The notes beneath the pieces were generated by a model. The model saw only the letters and a program-made list of their open reading frames with translations. It made no database searches and had not been told where the DNA came from. A DNA stretch of 12,410 nucleotides from Phoronis ovalis (lineage: Eukaryota; Phoronida; Phoronidae): contig JAOXYB010045359.1 in assembly GCA_028565635.1 (NCBI GenBank), positions 1 through 12,410 on the forward strand, read 5' to 3'. Numbering within the stretch: position 1 is the stretch's first letter; each line of letters begins with the position of its first letter. Positions 7,701-12,410 of the stretch are shown here, in pieces. A program made the position numbers and the translations under genes.

Positions 7701-10700
7701 GTACACAGACGGCAAGCATTTCTACAGGAACCGTATCTATTAGTTTAGTCGATGGTTCAACAGAAATGCTTCCAACGTTGAAAGCTGATGCTACTACTTC
7801 GACAATAAACAATCAAGAAATTAAGCAATCAGATAAAGCTGTGTCCACTATACCGTATGGTGTACAACATCGTGCCGCAGAAACTGTTAGCGTAAACGTA
7901 AAGGAGACAGCTACCTCGACGTTCTCGCCTGTGTTGACGGATAAGGAAACAATGACACCAGGCCACTTGTCCTCAGAAACGTTGTTTGCTTTTGAACAAA
8001 AGAAAGCACCGGAATGTTACAACAGAGCCACGATGACTTCTCAACCATCTGGAGTCAGTGTAGAAACGTCAACAAATATAATCGCCAGCGTTAACGTTAC
8101 TACAGAAACGGAAGTAACTTCTCAAAATATATACGATATTTTACCGCCAAGAAACGTTAAAGAGGCAATGACGTCAACCAAAATTGATGTTGACTCTAAA
8201 TGTATCAATACAGAAGGTGAACCAACTGTTGATAAACCAGAAAAGAGCAACAAATGCATACAAACAGTAATAAATTTCGACCAAGCTATATGCCAAACTG
8301 ATTCTATTTCACATATTAACGGTCTCAGGAATATGCAAGATAATGAAACAATGACTGGAAATGAAGAAGATGGAATATGTGAAAATGGACATGTAAATAA
8401 ATCATATTACAAAGTGCCAGTTGACGTTGAAACAAATTTATTAAAAACGTCATTAGATAGTTTGCGATATCATAGTAGTGTACCTATCATCGAGAAAGCC
8501 ATCACAGCGAAGTCACTGTCAGACATTTCTTCGTACGATACAAGGGATATCAAGCATGTTTTCACATTTAACAAGAAATCGTCTACGTTACCTGTACACA
8601 CACGTGAAGCTGGAACCTCTACATCAGATATGAACAAAACAGATCAATCTACCTCCACTCCACAATTCATACACCTAATAAAAAAATCTGATACATTTGA
8701 AACAGTGATGAAAGTTGATAAAGACACTTCAACGAGTTTGGAACATCTTGATACAGTCCTTGCACATGTTGAAGTTGGAACAGAAACAGAGCGCATTAGA
8801 TTAGTAGATAAAGCTATTAGCACAGAGAATCTGGATAAAGATGACAGATTCAATGTTTGTATTAATAAGTTGAAACACGTCACTGAACGTTTACACACTT
8901 CACCTATACAGACTTCGATATCACCGTTGAATAACATGCAGCCGATTTGTGATGAAACTCTAAATAGCAGCGTGCTTAATTCACAACCATCATCAGCACA
9001 AGACAGTGAAAATATGTCGGTTGTTACTAAATCATCTATCGCAGCGGTGACGGATAGTACAACTAGTGACATCCAGCAGCAGTCGTTAGAACAATTATCA
9101 AAAAGTCCTGTGTATATGATTTCTATTCCTTCAATAACACCTGCGAGCACAATATCAATGGTAACGACAAAACCTTTCATGAATGATGAAAAGCTTGTTT
9201 CTTTAGGAGGAAGACCGTCATCAATAGCAACAGTGTCAACTTGCACAGTTTCCCAGACATCACCTTTAACTTCTCCAGTATCCATGCGACAGGAACTGCT
9301 AAAAAAAGGTGATACTAAAATTGACAAACAGAACATATTGGAACCCTGCGACAGACAAGTTAGGGAAAATTATAAATTTTTGACTTCAGCGAAACCATGG
9401 CGGAAAGTAATCAGTAAGCCTGAGAGCAACCAAAATAATGCAGACGATTTTAAGAGGAATGTTGATGACACCTCTATTCATTTCGCTTCTCAGAGAGTTT
9501 ACATAGACACTGATGTTTTGGACGAGATGCTTCCAGATATACAACCAAAAGAAAACGAAAACACAGCAGAAAAACTTTTAAACAATAATAGCAAAATTAT
9601 TATCGAAAACGGGAAAAATAAACAATATTTAATGTCTGCGTCAGAAAATGAAGAAGCAAATGTAAATAGAACAGAAGATGTTAAAAGGGGCATAAAGGAT
9701 GTGCCACAAATTCATATTACAAGTCCAAAAATTGATGATATGAAGCCTTCGCAGAAATTAAGCTCCCGAGAAAAACGAGCACGCAATCGCACAATGTCGC
9801 TTGATAAACCAACATTTGATAAACTTCCGACTGTGAATATGGAACATTTCTTGTTTCCACCAAAAGCTAAAGAAGGTACTCCCCCAAGAAATGTTGATTC
9901 AGGTTTAAATGATGATAGACAGCAATTGTTGATTCTAACTACTATAGAGTCAGGGACAACTACACGACCAGATGCAACAAATCTGGGGTCATCAGTTGAA
10001 ATGCACGTTTCTCCAAACAGCATACAGATAAATGTCCCGGAGCAGGTGGTGAGTGGAAAAACAGAAAAGCCATCATTGTACGAACAAGAAATGAAAAATT
10101 GCTCGAAAATCGATATTGAACAGGACCATAACGTTACGTCTGGAATTAAAGATGAAGTTACAACTTTACTTATGTCACAAAAACTGGCAAAACCATCTAA
10201 AGTTGTTTTTGATATTCCACCTATGCCACCAAAACGAGGGATGGATTCACATATCAAGACATTTGAATTTATACAAAACAAAGCTATAGATGATATGGTC
10301 TTAACCCCAAAGGATAAATCTAGTCATTCAAAAATACCTTTCGAATCTAGTGCTGTGACAGAACAACAGATAACGGTAAAAACGGACCAGGTTTTAACGT
10401 CTAAAACAAAAGACCCCGACAAGGACAATGATACGATGCAAATGACATCTCCCTCTCCTCCAAGGCGTGGTATGGCATCACACATACGAACATTAGAGTT
10501 GAGAGAAGCAAAAGCTATTGACGAGATATTTGAAGGGAAAACAAATACAACTGCAAAGCCTAAAATTACAGAAGCACAAAGAAAAATATCCACACCAGTA
10601 GCAAAACGCACTGATGAAACCTCGAATGGAAAAACAAGTCCTTGTATGAAGCATACTATGCCAGATAAGCAGAGGAAGATTTCACCTCCTGGAGAAAATC

Positions 10701-12259
10701 AAAAGAAAATATCGTTGAAACAAACATCATCTGTTTTAAAATCAGGATCAAACAAATCAAGCCCTCCTAAACAAGATGCGGGCGTTGAAAAACAAGGTAC
10801 AAGCCCACACAGCAAATCGCCATCAAAAGAAAGTATAAAATCGGAAAAGTCTAAACAGTTGCATAAAACAAAAGAGAAACCAGAATCATCAAGAAAAACT
10901 GGAGACACGGATGTCTGGGCTGAATTTGAAAATACTTATAAAAATATGGAAGAGTTCGGTTCAAAATCACCAGAGTCCGCCACCAGGGAAACGGGAAGTC
11001 TCCAAAAGCAGAAGCATCATGTCAAAAGTCGCCCTTTATACGAAGACTTAGATAAACTCAGACACAATGCACAATATGATGACAACGAACCGTATAAAAG
11101 ACCCAAATCTCCACTGACATATGAAAAAGAAAGAAAAGCGCGTAAACAAATTTTAGATATGTCACATTTATTGGCATCACCGGATATTCGACAAGGCAGT
11201 ACATCACCTCAGGACGGTATGCAGTTAGTTCACGCAGTTCCAATTTATCCAGAATTTGATAGACGTGGGCGTGAATTGTCACCTGTTTCTCAAAGGTTTC
11301 GCAGTAAATCAGCTGACAGGATCCAAAGTAATACGAGAATGCGTACAAGTATTAATCCCCAAATTTCTCACCCAAAAAGCCCTCCACATACAACCTACGG
11401 CGTACAAGTACAGCTGCAGTATAACGTCGGTGGTACTGTCAGCTCACCGCCAGACGCAAACAAACAAGAAAGACTAAATAACAAAAGGCGAGAATTGTTC
11501 CAAAGAGCTGCCAGCGTTGAAGAGCAGGTTGAAGACGTACTTCATGAACTTGATGACATTATCATGAGGTCTAAGACCAGAAGATCGTTAGCTGAAAGCT
11601 CAACAAGGTCATACACTCTTAGTCCAACGCCTGTTTCACCACAGTTCTCACCACCAATTATTCATTCTCCAACGGCAACCAATCAAAACTCATCTCCAAA
11701 AATTGCAGAGATACGTAGGCTAACAAGTGGTAATACATCGACATATTCAAGAGCCAAAACACCTCCAGCTACGTTATCTAAACCACGTGTCCATTTTAAA
11801 GGTGTCTCTCCACCCAGGTATGGTGCTGGTGAGGCGTGTATTGAACCTTACTGGGAACAAAACGTGGACAGTTATCAAACAATTGCAGCAGGAGACGACT
11901 CTCATTCCATATATGCTACACCAAAAACTGCTACTTGGAGGAAAGAATCGCCAACTAATGTTCAATCACCATCGACTCTAATGAAAGAATTGCAAGGTGC
12001 TTTTAACAAACCGTTAAAAGGAAGTGGAGTCTACATGAGCCGGGCTGAACTGAAAAAGTTACAAATGGTACAAAATATGCCACCAGAAATTCAACGCGGT
12101 TCTAATGATAGTCTGCATACTGCTGGTAGTCAAACATCAGGCGAGGGAGGATTCTCAAATTGGGGAGATGAAAATTGTGATGTCCGAAATATTCAAATGC
12201 CTCGTAAAGAAGCGAAACCAAGCGGTTTACAGAAAATTAAAAGATATTTCAAGTTTTAG
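4721..12259 (+). CDS. Giant TRIM-type (RING, two B-boxes, coiled coil) E3 ubiquitin ligase with a ~2180-residue repetitive tail
   Basis: A 2512-residue protein in one uninterrupted exon. Seen: a complete C3HC4 RING (C17, C20, C32, H34, C37, C40, C65, C68), B-box1 (C107 to H151), B-box2 (C164, H167, C176, C179, C184, C187, H192, H195), then a charged helical stretch to about 330. This order defines the TRIM/RBCC family, whose RING recruits an E2 for ubiquitin transfer and whose coiled coil dimerises, normally in the cytoplasm or nucleus. Most TRIMs have 400-900 residues and end in NHL, filamin or B30.2 substrate domains; none is visible here. Instead there is a Thr-rich T-x-T field (~380-1370) and a basic SP/TP-rich tail ending KIKRYFKF. 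No signal peptide or membrane segment is seen. The start is chosen as the first ATG after the acceptor, 16 residues before the first RING Cys, with A at -3 and G at +4. The frame is open back to the acceptor, so an upstream start is possible. The stop TAG is followed by a second in-frame TAG two codons on. TRIM assignment is certain; substrate and orthology are unknown. Confidence 0.95.
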   Translation: MASSKLMDEINEQFLLCKICFEILKKPKTLNCMHTFCSDCIEKHMNAEQERSSYRYSIYSRNVSCPICRKKTEIPTGGIRRLPDNFLLSSLTDIILSRSGGEKGPPCEICPPSEISNQDDVLAVSKCLDCSKLLCKKCVDSHQKTKVTHNHDLYDVEVEKDIQCKEHEGESVRFYCEPCQMCVCVVCTFQAHKDHEVSSFNECITKHKNNLEYLVLQCKEKLGDIKAQIDTMATCEHYIKDTEEQIHDLSTAFTAVIRSREQQLIDEINELYGEDAMNFLDKKNDLQDLLENIQSTCNLTEIMIKDKSIEMMLLQKEIQGKLKNLLQCEIKDLPENLNKRVRFVHGSLNFGDLAVCTDLEQERTGDEKWDIYEHIKQMQFTKSVQTELANTIDSTTSMGCDVKGCMLDKTMQTRHNKMIEKETNTSVTKCENKSNMTDPPSVRNIAILTDEKKTGTAVTQTDKIRKSDVHIQVKPQIFLYDKQTLTPSSISIDRHTMTEAKETKEKHTFTITSTLETGTDPDNELSKLVHKPDTSEKETTTENSNCNVGTCTDHIVATSVAVEAKTDIVTTGTSMSSRVEVHNQDSMTNIKETSNAGTCTKVTITNSQGTEMPPLEQCDVAMETDKKYYKEFGIMTTPKIEHKSTEIEFPSVTDAHTMTFKSETKDLGTITTKTELINQETSMPKITTTNQAVETINSGLFTSDSGTNTALLQTVDKAVITQIEQIDKVTNTTFIQLVNSSMQSEILDTSEIGIGDMLVDTTDQSTETTKTELMDHYTETAMETMDKFTWMPQTHYKTVAIGTANVLVADTGNDPIEIEMKHENVGTSVELQEIGTSMPIVEFTEMCTGTPSVFLTDATTGMPVIEITETATGTPLFSVTDRYTEMAIIENLDQSTETHCAVTSNAHTSTNRIEFSDKQTLVSPDAVCVGVSTEEIARSDTGTVVKPDVASVGTSTIAVEFTDSKSGSDIINTVDAAVGISNVTTSDKCSDTERTQTASISTGTVSISLVDGSTEMLPTLKADATTSTINNQEIKQSDKAVSTIPYGVQHRAAETVSVNVKETATSTFSPVLTDKETMTPGHLSSETLFAFEQKKAPECYNRATMTSQPSGVSVETSTNIIASVNVTTETEVTSQNIYDILPPRNVKEAMTSTKIDVDSKCINTEGEPTVDKPEKSNKCIQTVINFDQAICQTDSISHINGLRNMQDNETMTGNEEDGICENGHVNKSYYKVPVDVETNLLKTSLDSLRYHSSVPIIEKAITAKSLSDISSYDTRDIKHVFTFNKKSSTLPVHTREAGTSTSDMNKTDQSTSTPQFIHLIKKSDTFETVMKVDKDTSTSLEHLDTVLAHVEVGTETERIRLVDKAISTENLDKDDRFNVCINKLKHVTERLHTSPIQTSISPLNNMQPICDETLNSSVLNSQPSSAQDSENMSVVTKSSIAAVTDSTTSDIQQQSLEQLSKSPVYMISIPSITPASTISMVTTKPFMNDEKLVSLGGRPSSIATVSTCTVSQTSPLTSPVSMRQELLKKGDTKIDKQNILEPCDRQVRENYKFLTSAKPWRKVISKPESNQNNADDFKRNVDDTSIHFASQRVYIDTDVLDEMLPDIQPKENENTAEKLLNNNSKIIIENGKNKQYLMSASENEEANVNRTEDVKRGIKDVPQIHITSPKIDDMKPSQKLSSREKRARNRTMSLDKPTFDKLPTVNMEHFLFPPKAKEGTPPRNVDSGLNDDRQQLLILTTIESGTTTRPDATNLGSSVEMHVSPNSIQINVPEQVVSGKTEKPSLYEQEMKNCSKIDIEQDHNVTSGIKDEVTTLLMSQKLAKPSKVVFDIPPMPPKRGMDSHIKTFEFIQNKAIDDMVLTPKDKSSHSKIPFESSAVTEQQITVKTDQVLTSKTKDPDKDNDTMQMTSPSPPRRGMASHIRTLELREAKAIDEIFEGKTNTTAKPKITEAQRKISTPVAKRTDETSNGKTSPCMKHTMPDKQRKISPPGENQKKISLKQTSSVLKSGSNKSSPPKQDAGVEKQGTSPHSKSPSKESIKSEKSKQLHKTKEKPESSRKTGDTDVWAEFENTYKNMEEFGSKSPESATRETGSLQKQKHHVKSRPLYEDLDKLRHNAQYDDNEPYKRPKSPLTYEKERKARKQILDMSHLLASPDIRQGSTSPQDGMQLVHAVPIYPEFDRRGRELSPVSQRFRSKSADRIQSNTRMRTSINPQISHPKSPPHTTYGVQVQLQYNVGGTVSSPPDANKQERLNNKRRELFQRAASVEEQVEDVLHELDDIIMRSKTRRSLAESSTRSYTLSPTPVSPQFSPPIIHSPTATNQNSSPKIAEIRRLTSGNTSTYSRAKTPPATLSKPRVHFKGVSPPRYGAGEACIEPYWEQNVDSYQTIAAGDDSHSIYATPKTATWRKESPTNVQSPSTLMKELQGAFNKPLKGSGVYMSRAELKKLQMVQNMPPEIQRGSNDSLHTAGSQTSGEGGFSNWGDENCDVRNIQMPRKEAKPSGLQKIKRYFKF
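4769..4924 (+). other. RING finger domain (C3HC4), residues 17-68 of the TRIM protein
   Basis: Ligands appear in canonical spacing: C17-x2-C20-x11-C32-x1-H34-x2-C37-x2-C40-x24-C65-x2-C68. The motif CPIC at 65-68 closes the second zinc site, with Ile at position 67 of the final CxxC and Ile at 19 after the first Cys, positions that usually contact the E2. All eight zinc ligands are present, so the ligase module looks functional. The loop between C40 and C65 is on the long side, as in many invertebrate TRIMs. Confidence 0.96.
5039..5173 (+). other. B-box type 1 zinc finger, residues 107-151
   Basis: Ligands C107-x2-C110, C127-x2-C130, C135-x2-C138, H142, and H149 or H151 fit a B-box1. The 16-residue gap between C110 and C127 is somewhat long but still within family range. 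It precedes B-box2 by a short linker, the usual arrangement in TRIMs with two B-boxes. Confidence 0.85.
5210..5305 (+). other. B-box type 2 zinc finger, residues 164-195
   Basis: C164-x2-H167-x8-C176-x2-C179-x4-C184-x2-C187-x4-H192-x2-H195 is a textbook B-box2 (C-H-C-C-C-C-H-H). B-box2 is the defining domain of TRIM proteins and helps higher-order assembly. Confidence 0.95.
5318..5710 (+). other. Coiled coil / B-box C-terminal (BBC) region, about residues 200-330
   Basis: Follows B-box2 directly. The segment is rich in K, E, Q, L and I with hydrophobic residues at roughly heptad spacing (for example around 211-225, 245-270 and 281-325), as expected for the antiparallel dimerising coiled coil of TRIMs. 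Limits are judged by eye and may be off by 10-20 residues. Confidence 0.75.
5858..8830 (+). repeat. Thr-rich field of degenerate T-x-T repeats, residues ~380-1370 of the TRIM protein
   Basis: About 990 residues are dominated by short units with a core T-x-T or T-x-M, often followed by P, D or E, and preceded by G, S or D-x-x. Examples are GTCTD (549-553), GTSMS (572-576), STETT (765-769), GTSMP (835-839), STETH (895-899), STGTV (1001-1005), TMTPG (1077-1081) and STSTPQ (1310-1315). Spacing is most often near 12 residues but drifts between about 9 and 20. Composition is Thr-, Ser-, Asp-, Glu- and Val-rich with few aromatics, so it is probably disordered or forms irregular strands. It likely grew by tandem duplication followed by heavy divergence. 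Confidence 0.8.
7226..7477 (+). repeat. Seven contiguous 36-bp units coding 12-residue repeats (residues 836-919)
   Basis: Units begin at T836, T848, T860, T872, T884, T896 and T908 with no gap or insertion. Consensus is T-[GES]-[TM]-P-x-x-x-hydrophobic-[TS]-[DE]-x-x. Best copies are TGTPSVFLTDAT, TGMPVIEITETA and TGTPLFSVTDRY; the last three have lost the Pro but keep T1 and the overall register. The DNA units differ considerably, so the array is old or under selection at the protein level rather than a fresh satellite. Confidence 0.85.
10217..10297 (+). repeat. Copy 1 of a duplicated PPxxRGMxSHI module (residues 1833-1859)
   Basis: Reads PPMPPKRGMDSHIKTFEF and continues to KAIDD. It aligns without gaps to a second copy 77 residues later, with 14 of 24 residues identical from 1836 on (shared PP, RGM, SHI, T, E, KAID). 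P1833-x-x-P1836-x-K1838 fits a class II SH3 ligand (PxxPx[KR]). It lies in the basic SP-rich tail and may be a short linear binding module; partner unknown. Confidence 0.8.
10448..10528 (+). repeat. Copy 2 of the duplicated PPxxRGMxSHI module (residues 1910-1936)
   Basis: Reads SPSPPRRGMASHIRTLEL and continues to KAIDEI. The conservative changes against copy 1 (K/R, F/L twice, D/E, M/I) suggest retained function rather than drift. P1911-x-x-P1914-x-R1916 again fits a class II SH3 ligand. The intervening 50 residues are not similar. Confidence 0.8.
10577..10714 (+). repeat. Triple QRKIS / QKKIS motif in the basic tail (residues 1953-1998)
   Basis: QRKIS at 1953-1957, QRKIS at 1984-1988 and QKKIS at 1994-1998, the first two followed by TP or PP. 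Each is a basic residue pair two positions before Ser, a plausible basophilic kinase site. Possibly the remnant of a ~31-residue duplication; short enough that convergence in a Lys/Ser-rich tail cannot be excluded. Confidence 0.5.
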
Positions 12260-12410
12260 ATATAGAAACGTTCTTGTAGATTTTAGAGTTGATTGAAAAT
12301 TATGAGGTAACACGTTTGTTAACTTTTGTTGACATCATCGATATACTAAGTATAGTCCAACTTTTGTATGTTCATAATTATTTGACACATTGTTTAAATT
12401 CAGATATATA
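12260..12410 (+). other. Start of the 3' UTR of the TRIM gene
   Basis: AT-rich and without a long frame. No AATAAA or ATTAAA is seen before the window ends, so the polyadenylation site must lie beyond 12410. A possible donor AG|GTAACA occurs at 12307, after the stop. Confidence 0.6.

Larger units (their letters stand above)
9758..12256 (+). other. Basic, SP/TP-rich low-complexity tail (residues ~1680-2512)
   Basis: Dense in Ser-Pro and Thr-Pro sites (for example TSPSPP 1909-1914, ISPP, SSPP, KSPSK, LSPVS, LSPTPVSP 2300-2307, KTPP, VSPP, ATPK) with many Lys and Arg. This is the look of a proline-directed-kinase-regulated disordered scaffold, similar in style to microtubule-associated proteins. 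Basophilic sites such as RTMS (1690-1693), RSKS (2194-2197) and RRSL (2287-2290) also occur. The extreme C-terminus from ~2375 is richer in aromatic and helix-forming residues (GVYMSRAELKKLQMV; KIKRYFKF) and may be a conserved end module. Confidence 0.7.

Noticed and set aside
5858-8830. Secreted mucin-like domain
   Set aside because: The Thr/Ser-rich repeats resemble mucin tandem repeats, but there is no signal peptide or membrane segment and the N-terminus is an intracellular RING/B-box module.
8644-9336. 230-codon ORF on the minus strand
   Set aside because: Lies wholly antisense to the TRIM CDS. The Thr/Ser/Asp-rich sense composition suppresses antisense stops, and the product shows no domain. 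The same applies to minus-strand ORFs at 7105-7371, 7438-7812, 9712-10281, 10324-10611 and 10699-10908.
11256-12296. Three + strand ORFs of 63-84 codons in other frames (11256-11477, 11727-11981, 12105-12296)
   Set aside because: Out-of-frame shadows of the TRIM tail; no recognisable product.

Overview
The window looks like a piece of an animal nuclear genome. It has one large spliced-type gene on the + strand, AT-rich non-coding DNA rich in GT...AG splice signals, and no bacterial features (no operons, no Shine-Dalgarno sites). The main gene encodes a RING/B-box/B-box/coiled-coil (TRIM-type) protein whose coding part sits in one very long exon. Large TRIM families with long intronless coding exons are typical of molluscs and other lophotrochozoans, so a mollusc is my best guess. 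That placement is inference, not something the sequence proves.

Layout: 1-133 is a slightly more GC-rich edge that may be the end of another gene or a decayed retroelement fragment. 134-4690 is AT-rich and mostly without recognisable genes. Within it are: a possible small three-exon gene (452-2089) whose splice phases, stop and AATAAA signal agree with each other; a short coding-like stretch on the minus strand (2293-2433); a TATA box next to a perfect CACCGCGGTG palindrome (3574-3598) followed by a GTAAGT donor (3791); and a 38-codon basic ORF (4292-4408) downstream of a good acceptor (4201). A strong 3' splice site with branch point and a tandem NAGNAG acceptor at 4691-4696 begins the main exon. 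The coding region runs from 4721 to 12259, and 12260-12410 is the start of the 3' UTR with no AATAAA in view.

The main protein (2512 residues) has an intact N-terminal E3 ligase module: RING with C17 to C68, B-box1 with C107 to H151, B-box2 with C164 to H195, then a coiled coil to about 330. It has no NHL, filamin, FN3 or B30.2 domain. Instead there are about 2180 residues of probably disordered sequence in two parts. Residues ~380-1370 are a Thr-rich field of degenerate T-x-T repeats, including seven uninterrupted 12-residue units (836-919), with about ten scattered x-Q-T/V motifs resembling dynein light chain LC8 binding sites. Residues ~1680-2512 are basic and full of SP/TP sites, with a duplicated PPxxRGMxSHI module and one SKIP (SxIP) motif. 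Together these suggest an oligomeric ubiquitin ligase fused to a long multivalent scaffold, possibly linked to dynein light chain or microtubules. This is the most unusual object in the window.
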